Source of the DNA: Chrysomallon squamiferum
Lineage: Eukaryota > Mollusca > Gastropoda > Neomphalida > Peltospiridae
Reading direction: 5' to 3'
Length of the DNA: 64,000 nucleotides
Assembly (NCBI GenBank): GCA_012295275.1
Contig: CM022677.1
Span: 914,647 to 978,646, forward strand
In this document: positions 1 to 18,989 of the stretch, piece by piece
Numbering within the stretch: position 1 is the stretch's first letter
How the letters are laid out: each line of letters starts with the position of its first letter
Notes under the pieces: generated by a model
Database searches by the model: none
The model's input: the letters and a program-made list of their open reading frames with translations, nothing else
Told to the model about the DNA's origin: nothing
Made by a program: the position numbers and the translations under genes

Positions 1-1087
1 TTTATATTATTATTTTATTATTATTATTATTACTTTTTTTTTTTTTTTTTTTTTTATCTGTAAACTATTGATCGTTATCCAACGCTAATTACAAACAGTA
101 ATTCTAATTTCATTCAAATATATACATATAAAATGAATAAATAAAAGTAACAAATGTATCATTAACTTGTCACACTTTTAAACTTCAAAGATGTTGAAAA
201 GCAGTGATTTATGTGTGTATACATTCACATAATTTGAAGCAAAAATTTTGTAACCAATCTATTAGAATTCCTTTCAATCACTTTAGATAATATGAAATAA
301 AATTATGTCTTTATAACATTCAGAAGAATTTTATAAAACAGTGTTCTAGATTTTTACTTATGCTTGTAAAATAATTTACAGATACTAAAATTATTTTAAC
401 CAAAACAGAAAGATGTTCACAAAATTAATCAAACCTAAATAATTCTGAAAAAAAGGAAATCCAACAATGATTTTAAAATATGAAGATAAATAATAATGTA
501 ATAATAAAATAAAATTAAAAATTAAAATTAAAAAATTAAAAATAATATAAAAGATAGGATTCATGAAAAATTCAGGATATCAACAGCAAGTTTTAGTATA
601 GGTTATAAGTACACATGATATACATGTCAATAAACATTACACAGAATAGATACTTATAACAATGAAAAATTTCTTTTAACTGGGAAATTTTTTGAACAAA
701 AAAGAAATTATCCCTGAAAAATGTTTTCAGAAGGTAAAGTTTGAAACCATAATAAAATTCACCTAATAAAAAAACAAAAAAACCACCAACATTTTAAATA
801 AAAAACCCAGACATAAATAATTACCAATTTTCTCACATATTTGAAGTTAGCCCCACTTCAGATCTAAATAAAATGTTAATACAGTCTTTGCTTGACTTGA
901 CCAAGTTTCTTTTATTTAAAAAAAAAAAATTAAAACCATTTTTGATTATTTATTCATTTTGTTTTGTGTTTTATGTTGTTGTTTTTATCCGTCTCAGCCT
1001 TAGTCATATCTTTATGTAACAATGAGCTGTACAAGACAATTTTTTTTTTGTTCCTTGACAAGAAACATAAGTCATTTAGAATTTGGT
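1..1087. other. AT-rich non-coding flank downstream of LARP6
   Basis: No reading frame or RNA gene is recognisable. The stretch opens with a (TTA)n and poly-T run at 1-56 and is otherwise AT-rich. It lies directly downstream of the LARP6 stop on the minus strand, so part of it is probably the LARP6 3' UTR. Confidence 0.6.
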
Positions 1088-2551
1088 TTAGCTGACAGTG
1101 TGACTGCGAGGTTTACCTCGTCCAAATCCTCCATAGAATCCTTGAGATCCATCCGGTCCCCGTGGCAACCGGACAACACCTTCCATGTCCAACATTTTGG
1201 GAGCTCCTAACACATTCCTTCTGGCAAGGTGAGGACTTCCAGATGGACTTTTTTCTTTCATTTCTTGTGCTGCTTTCATCCGACGCTGCACCCAGGGGCT
1301 GGAGGGAGTGCTATCTCCACCCCCACCTGAAGAATCCAGCTGTTTTCTTGTTACTTCTGGACTGCTCCTGGGGCTGAGTCGGGAGTCGACATACTCTGCA
1401 AGGGGTGATTTGCCATGACTGCCCTTGTTCCGCCGCTGGCTTCTTGGACTTGACTTTGGTGTGGTGCGAGGAGAAGATCTTGGGGATGGGGTAGGGCTGA
1501 GATGATTTGGGTCAAACTCTTTTGCTTTTGGGTTCAGCGTTGACACAATGACAACATGCTCGGCCTCTGAACCACTACTACTACAACATGAGGAATCACC
1601 CACAAGTTCATCAATTCGTGACTTTTTCTTCCTTCCAGCACGCTTTCTCTTTTTCTTGTCACCTTTTTCTTCATCATCTGGGGAAACATCATCCTTTTTT
1701 TCATTTGATGTCTTTTTTTCCTTCTTTTTGGGAGTGGCTAGAGCCATGACTCTCAGCCCATTTCTCCAGTCTTCACTGTTCGTCATATCACAAGCAGCTT
1801 TTGCATATTCATATTTCTCAAACTCTACTACAGCACAAACTGTCGTTCCTATTTCAGGGTGTCGCGTGCAATGTTTTTTAACATCAGGTGGTAAAGATTT
1901 TCCTGGTCGCAATATCCTAATAAGAGCTATATCACCGCATTTTGAGAATATATCGGCCACTGTTTCAATGCTGGGGTTTTCTGTTGGCAGGTTTACGGCT
2001 ACTACACTCCGCGATGGCGTGGTTTCGTCAAATTCCGGTAAGGGGTCTTTCCGACATACCTTCGTTCCTTCTTCGTTCACACTCAAACGTTCTGACAGGC
2101 GCAAACTGTATGCGACAACACGATAGTCTTTTGTCATGGATTTTAACTTTTTGAAAGAGGTTATAAGTTTCAAGCTGACATATCCGAGTTTATTTCTTCT
2201 AACGTGTTTCAGTAGGAAAGCATCCTTCAGCAAATTTTCGTCAGAAAAATAGAACTCTACTTGTTTAATAATTTTGTCGCGAAGTTCGTCGTCTGGTGGA
2301 ACAAAATCCGTATCCGCATTTTCTGTGGTATGTTCATCTCCTTCGGACACGTGACTGCCAAATTCCTCCTCGCTGGTGTACGAAAAGTTACTGTTTGTGT
2401 CGTTTTCGTCTTTTAGCTGTTCGACACGAAGTACGGGAGGTTTTAACGTTATTTCTGAGCCCGTCGTACTAACCTCGTGGTCAGCCGAGTTGTCAATATT
2501 GACACTATTACCACTTTCTTCGACTGCGAAGACGGTCGTATTTTCGCTCAT
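1088..2551 (-). CDS. LARP6: La-related protein 6 (LARP6), single-exon
   Basis: LARP6-family RNA-binding protein of 487 aa, close to the usual family length of about 490. In vertebrates LARP6 binds the 5' stem-loop of collagen mRNAs. The La motif runs from about residue 85 to 170 and includes KQVEFYFSDENLLKDAFL. An RRM-like domain follows at about 181-272. A Lys/Arg-rich stretch at about 274-312 looks like a nuclear localisation signal, and a Ser/Pro-rich linker leads to a C-terminal SUZ-C type motif ending GRGKPRSHTVS. The reading frame is unbroken, so the coding region is one exon. The start chosen is the first in-frame Met. The gene points away from DNAAF4, whose ATG lies about 1.4 kb to the right. 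Family assignment is firm. Collagen mRNA binding is known only from vertebrates. Confidence 0.95.
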   Translation of the reverse strand: MSENTTVFAVEESGNSVNIDNSADHEVSTTGSEITLKPPVLRVEQLKDENDTNSNFSYTSEEEFGSHVSEGDEHTTENADTDFVPPDDELRDKIIKQVEFYFSDENLLKDAFLLKHVRRNKLGYVSLKLITSFKKLKSMTKDYRVVAYSLRLSERLSVNEEGTKVCRKDPLPEFDETTPSRSVVAVNLPTENPSIETVADIFSKCGDIALIRILRPGKSLPPDVKKHCTRHPEIGTTVCAVVEFEKYEYAKAACDMTNSEDWRNGLRVMALATPKKKEKKTSNEKKDDVSPDDEEKGDKKKRKRAGRKKKSRIDELVGDSSCCSSSGSEAEHVVIVSTLNPKAKEFDPNHLSPTPSPRSSPRTTPKSSPRSQRRNKGSHGKSPLAEYVDSRLSPRSSPEVTRKQLDSSGGGGDSTPSSPWVQRRMKAAQEMKEKSPSGSPHLARRNVLGAPKMLDMEGVVRLPRGPDGSQGFYGGFGRGKPRSHTVS

Positions 2552-3958
2552 TTCTGTCCCTGTTTTGTTCCTGGCAATAATATAGAAAAATATATATTAC
2601 CTGGTAGCGTAAAGGAGACAAAAAGCAGCTGTTTTCAACGCAGCCGAGCCACACCAACTTCGCTCCCAACTCCAGTTTCTTTACGGAAATATTGCGTGTT
2701 CCAGCCTCGTTTTCAAATAGTATATTTATAGAAACTCTGACGTCACATTAATCGCTTTTTATATCAGTGAGAGAGTTTCCTAGTAAACATGAAGAAGCTG
2801 AAATACAAAATAATTCAATGTTGTTGGAATTTTATTATTTTTTAAAACTGTTTTGTATTATTATTAGTAGTATTATTAAACTGCTGATTTAAAGTTGTTT
2901 GTTGACAGTTTAACGATCTACCAGACAACTAGCAATTACATACGATGTTTCGTTATTTAGTAAGTGAACTATATTCTTGTGAAGACAACGTTCGTCATGG
3001 TGAACTTTTAATTGTTTCCGTTTAATTTAGATTTTTGTACACTTCGCTGTATAAATCGATGAGTATAATAGTTTCACTGAAACACAGCTATCTACATTAG
3101 AAAAGAAATATCCCGTTGAAAATAAAATATATTTTTTGCTAATAATAATTTAAAATAATATCTCACCGAGAGAGAGAGACAGATAGAGAGAGAGAGCTTA
3201 TCAACCCTGTAGTTACATTAGTAAGTGCATTATAAAACATAAGCATATTCCTAATATTATTTCATTCCTGTATTAGTATCAATGTCTGCCTTATTCAGCC
3301 AGTGTAGCGACATTTTAATTGCCATAATTTTTTTAAATTATAATTCGTTTCCAAGCAACGAAGACATATTTCGTGAATTTCTACAATGGTGTTTATTAGC
3401 CCGCATTTATGACGCACGAAAAGTTATTTCTAAACCCAAACATCTGTATATACAACACAGAGAAATATAGACAAAAACATTCTGCTCACACACAAACATA
3501 CATACACACATACTGATTAAAAATAATATAATTTATAATGACTTGGGTATTGCACGAAAGATAGTTAAAATTATCAAATAAAATTATTTATTATAACACG
3601 CCAGTCATCATAATATTTAAAACGTCAGTGTTATTATTCAGAATATGAAATGTAAATACATATTCTCCATTATTAAAAGTAAGAGTAGTAGCTATATTTA
3701 TTTATTTATTTACTTATAACTGTATAATAAGACATTATTAATTATGTTTTTAAGATTAAATTTAAAATATTAAGCTATTAATTAATTAGTTAAGTCACGA
3801 ATAGATAACACCTTTTCTTAATTCGACTGCTTTTGGTTTCTGAATTTACCATAACTACGGGCCAACATGTGACGAAGGCGGAATTTGTTTCGTACAAAAC
3901 CGGAAACAAATAGGTGCTTGGATGGTAACCGACGTACTCTGTTAATTATATTATAATC
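2552..3958. promoter_or_regulatory. Divergent intergenic region LARP6/DNAAF4
   Basis: About 1.4 kb separates two start codons pointing apart, so promoters for both genes must lie here or in untranslated exons within it. A GA repeat is at about 3169-3197. An X-box-like sequence (GCTTGGATGGTAAC, 3916-3929) lies about 30 bp before the DNAAF4 ATG; its right half matches the RFX half-site GGTAAC. No other element can be supported. Confidence 0.5.
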
Positions 3959-9384
<5,426 letters not shown>

Positions 9385-10518
9385 TAAAAACCATCCTGAT
9401 CTGAAACAATAAACCTAAAAATAAAACAAAAATTTCAACATGTAACAAAATGGCAGCAAAACTAAATGAATACAATTAATCAAAACCAAACAAGACAAAT
9501 AAAAATATTTTTTGAAAATTAGATCTGAGTAAGCAGAGAAATGTTATTTTTGTGAGTGACTGCTGTCAGAACTTTGAAGTTGATTGAACTTTCTGAAGTT
9601 ATTAATAGTTTTGAACAGTGACAGATTTTTTAATAAATAAATTGAACATCAGTAATCTTTTAAGATATATTTTTTATTCTTAACTGGAATTTGGGATAAA
9701 ATAGATTCTGATTGTAAGTCATACAAAAATCAATGAAACTCGCAATAAAATAGTGCAATATCATCACAGTGTCCTCACTTACATTCAATCATTTGTTCAT
9801 CACAGGCATGTCTAAAGAAATAATACATGGGAATGTGATTCCTTAAAACCAGTCTTTAAAAATAATCATCATACTGTGTTTCTGTTAGAAACCATAACAG
9901 AATTAAAACCTGTCCTGTACTAGGCAGATACTCCAAGTGTAAATTTATTATATCCTGTTCTGTATGATATAATTTTTAATAATATTTATTTATCTGTAAT
10001 TGTTTGGTTTGTTTGTTTTTTGTTTTTTTTTGGTTTTTGTTTTTTTTTTTTTTTTTGTTTTTTTTTTTATATAAATTTGTGAACTAATTGAAAATAATTT
10101 CTTTTATTTGTATATAAGAACAAAAATATAATCATATCTCTTGTTTTAATTTTCGAGTTCTGTTTTCATTCATTTTACATCTATAAAATACAGACAGTTG
10201 GGTTAGTACGTATTTTATGCCAAACTATATTTTGTATCATATATGTTTTGTAAGAAAATTTAAGAAATGTGTTTTAATAATCATAAAAATTAAAATAAAC
10301 AAATTTCATTGCTGAGTTTTTTGTTGTTATATTTTGTTGGTTTTTCTGTTTTCATGTTTGTTTTTGATAACCTATTTTCGTTTGTTTTACAAAAACAGGA
10401 AAAGGAAATTAAAAGGGACATTCATAATTATGAACTCAGTATGTTAAATTTTGGTCACTGAAGAATTATAAAATCGTTTGTTGTACTCTGTGTATCCATG
10501 CATATAGATGATATACAT

Positions 10519-10568
<50 letters not shown>

Positions 10569-10676
10569 TCCCATTTATCTCAATAATAGACCCACTAGGC
10601 CTTTGAAAATCAAGTAAATTTTGAAATGTTTTCTATAAAAAATTATATTTCAAATGAAATTAATTAAACGTACAAT

Positions 10677-10712
<36 letters not shown>

Positions 10713-11782
10713 AATAATAAGGTAATAATGGTAAATGTAGTGTTTCAATTTATTACATTGGTGACAAAAATAAAGATAAAGAAAATAGCATTTGACATGT
10801 CCTTGACCTTTAAGTTACTTCTTTGGTGTGATGTTATTTTTCATTAAAATGGTGGCTTTTGCTTCGCTAAGAAAAGTTGAAAACAGTTTTTAAAGTCAGG
10901 TATATTTTACAATATTATTTAGTATTATAAGTAGTGTATATGGTAATGTTTATTCTCATAAAAATCGGACTGAAGTGATTATTTATATCATCATGATTAT
11001 ACAAACGTTACGGTAACCATAAACGAGGTTACTCATTTTGGTGATATTGATAATGATGATGATGATACATTCTTGCTCGGATTACTGACTAATGTTCTAA
11101 ATTCTAAATTAAAGTAAACATTTTATGCTTGTATTGAAACTGTTTTTTATTATTATTATTTCGTTCTTAGTTTCGTAATTTCAATATCCGATTCTGAGAT
11201 TGAGATTGTAGAATAGATACAAATATATTTGTACTTTTTTGTAGAACAATAAGAAAACATAAATAAAATTATAGTATTATAATATAATGAATATTATTAT
11301 ACTACACGCATTTATATTTTAAGGTCAGAATATATAATGTAGGTAATGTTGCAGTTTGGATGTCAGCAGACGTTTTTCTGAATGTTTTTCTGCAGTTTAA
11401 ATTTGTTTCCTTCTGTTGCTAGTGGAAGTATTATAGAATAAATGATGTTTAAAATAGGTCACATGAATATGTTTATGTCCTGTATGGCAAGTAAGACAGT
11501 TTTTTCTACTCATATATAGGGCTGTCCACGTTTATAGTTTTCTGCAAACCAATGAAAAAGTAATCAAGTCTTAGTCCATGAATTTGTACTAATGTTTTTA
11601 CTTTGGGGTTAATTTTGTTTCTGCTTCTCTAATGATGGCTATATTTTTGGTTCCAATTTGATTGAGGTTGTGATTATATTATAAATATATTTCTTCAATG
11701 GTTTAATGTTGTTAAATATTAGGCAGTTAAAAACAAGGAACATTTTCAGTTACACTAACTGAAATATTGTTTATTATTTTAG
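9385..11782. other. DNAAF4 3' UTR and upstream region of the BTBD2-type gene
   Basis: AT-rich non-coding DNA. It contains T-rich runs at about 10012-10068 and 10681-10707 and a (CA)n run at 10520-10567. A possible untranslated first exon of the downstream gene could end at 10899, where CAG is followed by GTATAT, but this is a weak guess. An AG at 11781-11782 is a good acceptor for the coding exon that follows. Confidence 0.5.
10520..10567. repeat. (CA)n microsatellite
   Basis: About 23 uninterrupted AC dinucleotides between DNAAF4 and the BTBD2-type gene. Confidence 0.9.
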
Positions 11783-11800
11783 AATTCCTGTGGCCTGGTG

Positions 11801-14800
11801 ATGGAAGGTGAAGCAGGCAAGGAGGACACAGTTAAAAATCAGCCATGTTTGAATCAAAACAACATGAACCAGTCGAATGTCCCTCACACCATGACACGAC
11901 ACAGCTATCCTCAAGCTGCCTCAAGCAGCCTGATGACACAGGCATTGTCAGGCGGAGGCAGTCTGTCTGCCTCACCCACACAGTCAAATGTTGCAAACCA
12001 AGATGGGGTAAATAATCCGTTGTCAGGTCTGACATCCAATATATTATTCAGTAATGTTGGCAATATTGCTACAAAGATGAAGGCCTCAAATTCTCTGATG
12101 GCAACAGGAAATCCTTTTGAATCAGCAGCAGGTTCTCAGACAGCTAGTGCTCCAGGTTCAATCACAAGTTCTGTCTCTACCCAGCCCCAAAACCAGGCAA
12201 ATATTCCATACAACTGGCAAGCATCAAAAGTTTCTGTCAAGGACAGACTAGCCTTTCTCTTTAATACAGACATTATGGCTGACATTAATTTTCTAGTTGG
12301 CAAGCCACCCAACACGCAGAATATTCCAGCCCACAAGTTTGTGTTATCTGTCGGTAGTGCAGTATTTGATGCCTTGTTCAATGGTGGGATGGCAACCACA
12401 GAAACAGTTATAGAAATACCAGACGTTGAACCAGCAGCGTTCCTTGCCCTTCTCCGATTCTTGTACTCTGACGAAGTGCAGATTGGTCCAGAGACAGTGA
12501 TGACAACATTATACACTGCTAAGAAGTATGCAGTGCCTGCGCTGGAGCGAGCCTGTGTGGAGTTTTTAAAGAGAAATCTCAGCAGTGACAATGCTTTCAT
12601 GCTTCTCACACAGGCACGGTTATTCGATGAGCCGCAGCTGGCTGCTCTGTGCCTGGACTCGATTGACAAGAACACAACCGAGGCACTGGCTGCTGATGGT
12701 TTTACAGACATTGATAATGAAACTCTGTGTGTGGTTTTGGAACGCGACACATTAGGAATCCGAGAATGTAAACTCTTCTCATCCGTGTGCAGATGGGCTG
12801 AATCCGAATGTGGCAGGAGGAATCTCCCAGTGACACCTGAAAATCAGAGAACTGTTTTAGGAAGATCTCTAAGACTTATCCGGTTTCCACTGATGACAGT
12901 GGAAGAATTTGCTGTGGGTGCTGCCCAGAGTGGTATTTTAGAAGACCGGGAAGTTGTAGAATTGTTTCTGTACTTCACAGTGAATCCTAAGCCACCAATA
13001 AGTTTTCTTGACGTGCCTCGGTGCTGTCTCACTGGGAAGGAACAGGTTGTTTCGCGATTCTGTCATATTGAAAGTCGATGGGGATACAGTGGAACCAGTG
13101 ATCGAATCAGGTTAGTTAATTGATTATAAAGACAGAGTACTGTGAGGAGGTGTATTTGTTTGTACATAATACAAATTACAGTTAATCAGGACTACTTTTA
13201 ATCACCTATCTGAACACTGCTGCTCAGAGCATTTGTGTCTTTGTGGTTTATAGACCAGTTCTGTAGCATTCAAATTATAATTTTACTCTACCTACTTATT
13301 ATTTATTTGTAAAGTAATTAGTAATTTTAATTGCATTCATAACTGCATAGAAACAGATTTAATTTTAATTAGGTAACATGGATAGCACAGCAAGAAAAAC
13401 AGTGAAAACATGAAGTCTCTGTTGGGGATTTGCTAAATGTGTACATGGTAATAATTTAATATACACACATACGTACATACATACATATCATTTATTGTTA
13501 CAGATTTGACAAGAATATTTGTTTTGTGACTGCTTATTTCATTATTTATTTTTAGTAGAACTGTGTCTTTTAATAATTTTCCAAGAAAACTCTAGAAGAC
13601 TTTTCTCTTTAAAGAAGGCTTTCTGGTAAAATTATAAAAAGTTTTACAGCTCTTTGATTGTAATATTATGTATATCCTTGTTTCTGTTTCCAGATTCATG
13701 GTAAACAGAAGAATTTTCGTTGTTGGTTTCGGCTTGTATGGCAGTATTCATGGACCTACAGAATATTCTGTTAACATTCAGGTTAATATTTAATTTTTAG
13801 TTTTAAACCCCCAGGTGTGTGGGAGTGTGTTTGTGTGCAAGTCTGTAATAACAAACTTCATTTAGATTCTAATAGCAGTTTGTTAATTTCATGATTTCTT
13901 TCAAAAACACAAACAAACCAAAAATGAAATCTAAATATATTTGCTTCAGAGTAGTAATAATAACAAGAAAGAAAAATTGGAAGAATTTGGGAAAAGGGAT
14001 GCTGGAATTGTTGGAAATCTGTTCAAAGCTAAACTGATTTATTTGAAGAGTTCTTGATGATTCAAAACAGTATTCAGAACTGAACAACTATTAGAAACAT
14101 GGCTACTGAAATAATGCAGTGTTTTAGAATGACATGGCAATTTGCAGTGCAGTACTGAACAGAATGTTACATGCAGATTTTATATATTGTTTATTTTCCA
14201 TCAGTGAGTAGGACATTTTATAGTTAAATCGTTCATAATTATGTAGAAATGTTTTCAAAAACACTGACTATACTGAAATAAATTTAAAAAAAACAAACCT
14301 GTTATCACTATGATATCAGTTTACAGAATGTTAGAAAAATTAGTTGTGAACATAGAAAATGGCAGTGCTCGAATGTTCTGTAAAAATATTACCTTTTTTT
14401 TATCATACATCATATTTATAAATGTGGTACTTCCCCAAAAAACTAAAAACTTGAACTACATAGAATTATAGATACACTTCAAAATTACTATTTTATAGTT
14501 TTATTAGAAAAATGTGTTGTTTTTCACAGATAATTCACACTGACACCGGTAAAGTGATGGGAACAAATGACACCTCTTTTCAGTGTGATGGGTCAACATC
14601 TACATTTCGAGTGATGTTCAAGGAACCTGTAGAAATAATGCCCAACTCCAGTTACATTGCTTGTTCTACTCTCAAGGTTAGTTCATAACACTAAACACAG
14701 ACCTGTAACAAGACTTGTTACTCTGTTAACTCTAATTACATTGCTTGTTCTACTCTCAAGGTTACATAACTCAACACAGACCTGTAACAAGACTTGTTAC

Positions 14801-15479
14801 TCTGTTAACTGTAGTTGTATTGGTTGTTTAGTTTGTGCAGATGAATCAGCTGGTTTACCTTACCTAACTCTGATAAACTTTATTTTTAAGAAAGCTTTGA
14901 GCATCCTCAGAAGAATTTTCAGAATCTTAAAACTTTTAATTCTGTTTATATGCATACACTGCAAAACATGAAATTATTGTTATTAAAAACAGAAAATATT
15001 ATTTGTATTGACATAAACAATGATAAAGATCACAAATAATTCTGTATGTCCAATGATTCTTTGTTATTTATGTGGTATTTAGAACAGATACTTACAGTTT
15101 AGGTAAAATAGAGCCTTTAACCAGACATTCATAAAGATGGACGAATGCCAATGACATGGAATCAGTTAATCCACCCAAAAATGTCCCCTATCCCCAGTGC
15201 ATGTTTATAGTATGTGGGTACTTCTAAAAAACTGTTGTATTTGTTTTCATTATTTTATTAATTTATTTATTTTTGTTGTTACTGTTATTTTATTTTATTT
15301 TATTTTTTATTTTTTTGTAGGGTCCTGATTCATATTATGGATCAAAGGGCTTGCGAAAAGTAACACACGAATCTGTGTCCAGCGGCAAGGTCACTTTTCA
15401 GTTTACATACGCTGCAGGCAACAACAACGGTACATCAGTAGAGGACGGACAAATTCCTGAAATCATTTTCTACACATAA
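11801..15479 (+). CDS. BTBD2: BTB-BACK-PHR protein of the BTBD1/BTBD2 type
   Basis: Likely substrate adaptor of a cullin-3 ubiquitin ligase; vertebrate BTBD1/2 bind topoisomerase I. Coding exons 11801-13110, 13694-13781, 14530-14676 and 15321-15479 give 567 aa. After a low-complexity Ser/Gln/Asn-rich N-terminus (about 135 aa) come a BTB domain (about 160-265, with [20 protein letters not shown]), a BACK domain (about 270-375) and a PHR domain (about 415-567) ending [12 protein letters not shown]. The first coding exon is entered through an AG at 11781-11782, so an untranslated exon lies upstream. Translation should begin at the ATG at 11801, not the GTG before it. Several segments, including the BTB core and the PHR end, are almost identical to vertebrate BTBD2; whether it is the BTBD1 or BTBD2 orthologue cannot be decided (probably one ancestral gene). 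The exon 3 donor is tandemly duplicated. Confidence 0.93.
14645..14812 (+). repeat. Two-copy 84-bp tandem duplication spanning BTBD2 exon 3 donor
   Basis: The end of exon 3 (TTGCTTGTTCTACTCTCAAG) plus the first part of the intron is repeated 84 bp downstream with few changes. The second copy reads CTCAAG/GTTACA where the real junction reads CTCAAG/GTTAGT. A decayed third beginning follows at about 14806. Confidence 0.9.
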
Positions 15480-18124
15480 ATTGGTATTTTTGTCATGTTT
15501 ATAGGATAATAGATTTTAAAAAAAGAGATAGTGTCTGACAAAAGAAAATCAGTCATATTTATTTATTATGTTTTAAACTGTTGTTATCTGTATATTAGTT
15601 GTTTCGTATTTAAGTGATTTATCTCACAGAATTATAATCAAAATGTAAAACCATAGCAGTTCATCATGATGTCATATTAAAAATTTCTTAGCTTTTCCTT
15701 TATATTTTCATTTTCTTTTTTTAATGCCTAACATAAATAACCTTTTTTTTTTAAATATTAATTTATTATTTTCTAAATTATTACAGAATGTATTTTAAGT
15801 TTACTATAACTGTTTTGTGGGTTTTTTCTCCTCTATCACTTCAAATAAATAGAAAAAAATCCTTTTAACAGATACACCATTTATACACACTTTTTAATAA
15901 ACAATCATTAATATTTTGAGAGGTTGGGAATTAAGAATAATATCATATATCAGAATTTTAACGGAGTACCTCTTTGTTTACCAGCAATAACACCAGGATT
16001 TAATAGATCAAATTTAGAAGAAAATAAGTAGGACATACAGTACAACGGAAATAAATTAAATATGTTACTACTTCTGTATCCAAAAACATTTTGATTACCT
16101 ATGACAAAGGATATAGTACAACTCTCTGCTGAAAGTGAAATCATAAAAGATCTTACTTCTGTAAATCCACTTAAAAGATTGGGAAATGGGAGCAGTTTCC
16201 AGAAACAAGTATAGTATCCAAAGTATTCTTTTATTGTAATGAAAACTACACCAAAATGTTTTGTAAGATTTATTTTGTTTTGTTTATTCAAATACATATA
16301 TCAATAATTCTCTTTTTTTTTTTTTTTTTTTTAACCTTGTTATGTTTGAATTAGGCAAGGAAGATAGAAATAATTTATCTAGCAAATTATAAAAAATATT
16401 CTGTGCAATGACATATTTGTTTAATAATATGAAATAATCATTGAAATGAAAAATACATTACACATGCTGCCATATATAACTTAAAACACAATGTTACTTT
16501 TAATAGTGTTTAACCTTGCATGTTACAGATTCTGCATGTTATATATAAGTTGCTGTATTTTAAAAAATATTAATGTTTCATACACATTAATTATTAAAAA
16601 GAATAAAATAAATTATCATGTGTGGTGGATAATGATTTAGCTAACCATCATTCTCAAATATATTATACTTTGTGTGAAGAAATAGTGAAATTATTATTTT
16701 TTTTAATCTGCAGTCTGATAATTTTAACTTGTTAATGAAAAAAGTTAATTTCAATAAAAAATTACATCTATTATTTTATCTTATTAAGCATGATAAATTA
16801 TTTTTCTGTACTAATATTTTGGTAAGAGTGGCCTGTTTGTTATTTGTTTGAGAGATATTAAAAACTTATTACTTTAAAAAGGCTTTAAAAGTAAAACAAT
16901 CAAATTTCTTGTGAATTTTATTACCAGATGAAAACAGCATAATATTGTTAAACATGTAGCATTTATTTTAAAATTAAAACAAGAGTTCCACTCTGACCTA
17001 TGTAGAGTTGTTGCACATGGTAAAGCAACATATATTTATTTCTTTGACTTTGAACCTCTGAGTTAGACAATTACGGACATTTGTGTGTGGAAAATGTATT
17101 AAATGGAAATGTGTTATATTTTCTTATTTAGAAAATGTGTTAATAAAAATGAATTTATGTCTAGAAATATAATGTTAATGGAAATATGAAGTGCATTTTG
17201 TGGTTTCTAAATGTAAGAAAGGAATATGTTTATTTAGTTTTTGGTAAAAATGTACAAAATAGAAATGTTCAGAATGTATTTTGAGACAAATTTCTTTTGA
17301 AAAATTCCCTGTGTATGATTACTGTAAACATTTGGAAAAAATTAATGAATTTCTTTATTCCTTACATTTGTGTATATATTTTTCTCAAATTAGTAGGTAA
17401 TCTATATGAAATAGACATTTTGTAATTTCTGAATTATAAATGTTTCTGATCAAGTTAGAATTGAATTTGTGTAATTATGCCTCCTTTCAGCTTTTTTCCA
17501 TACCAAAAAAATGTGTTATCGTTATTCCGATTGTGTGTCAGAACTTCCAGTTTTGTAGTAATAATACTAATAATTACAAATATATTAATGTTGTTATTAA
17601 CTAGTTGTTATAAAAATGTATTTATACATGATAAAAAGGTGTAACTCTTAAAATTTAACTTGTAAATAATTATATTCTTTTTCAACAATTTTGTTTATAA
17701 ATCAAAACCTTTTTTCTTTTTTCCTTTTCAGTGTAATATTATTATTAGTAGTAGTTGTAGTAGTAGTAGTAGTATTTATTATTATGTTTGTATGTATGTA
17801 CATATTATAGTTTTGTTATGTGAGGAGAAAATAACCACAGTATGCTAGTCGTATAAAAGTATTTCAGTTGTGATACTACGGGTATATATATTTGTTGATT
17901 ATACATGTCCAGTGTAAAAACATAAAGTATTTAACAGTTACTGATGTCTTTCAGAATGTTTTTGTAGTTAATTATGTATTATATGCCTGTCATTTCTTCT
18001 TTCATTTCGGTTCTTTTTATCTTCCTCACCCATTCTCCACAATGTTGAATTATTGTTAACTTACCATTAAATCAGAACTTATTTGTTCACGATTTCTTTT
18101 TTAAAATTTATTTACTTATTATTA

Positions 18125-18163
<39 letters not shown>

Positions 18164-18989
18164 CTTTCTTACCTTTTTTTTATTTTGTGTTATATTGATA
18201 TTCATAAAAAAAATTCCTTATTTTCTTTAATTATTTATTTTATGTTGTTATTTTATTTTTGTTTATTTTAAAAGCTGTCTCGACCTGTAGAATTAAATAA
18301 TAAACGCGCTTGATACAATCATGTGATTCAAACATGCAATAGATTCAGACATTACCAGTGTACAGAAAAAGAAAAACACAAAATGTGTGCATATGGTGAT
18401 ACGAATAAATAGTCTAATAAAATTCTGTATACTTCCAAATTATCATTTTGGCTTACCTATCATCACTCATAACAGTGTGCGCTAGTCAAATAGTACTGTT
18501 AATAGATTTTTGAATGCGGCCATTTTCCCCCTTTACAGGTGAAATCGTTACGTCATAGCGTATGTGGGCGAAGTGACAGCTGTATTTTTCTAGTGCATGA
18601 GGAAGTTTTAGAAGAAAATAAATCTTTCCCAATACGTAATGATGTCATGGCAGCGCCCAGATGTTGTAAATTGTAATCTTTTGTTGTTAGTTATTAATTA
18701 TGAGGATTGGCAACAGAAAACAAAACAGTCTGGAATAATGCAGAATGTATTTAGATAATATTTTTCCTGTCTACACCAATGGCTGTATTATTTTTGAAGG
18801 TAACTTATTTGGATTGCTAAATATACTAATAAATGTTAGTTACATTTTGTTTTGTTTGTTATTTTGATTTTAGTTTATATATTCGTAACAGATCGAATGT
18901 TTAGTATCTCAGTAAAGTTACATTTTATATGAATGTGTGTGTATTTCTTTTCCCCATATTTGTATATTTAATTTAGTAGTAGTAGTAGT

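Noticed and set aside
1022-2585. Plus-strand frames across LARP6, up to 192 aa
   Set aside because: Antisense shadows of the LARP6 coding region without domain features.
12136-12750. Minus-strand 204-aa frame
   Set aside because: Antisense shadow of the BTB and BACK coding sequence.
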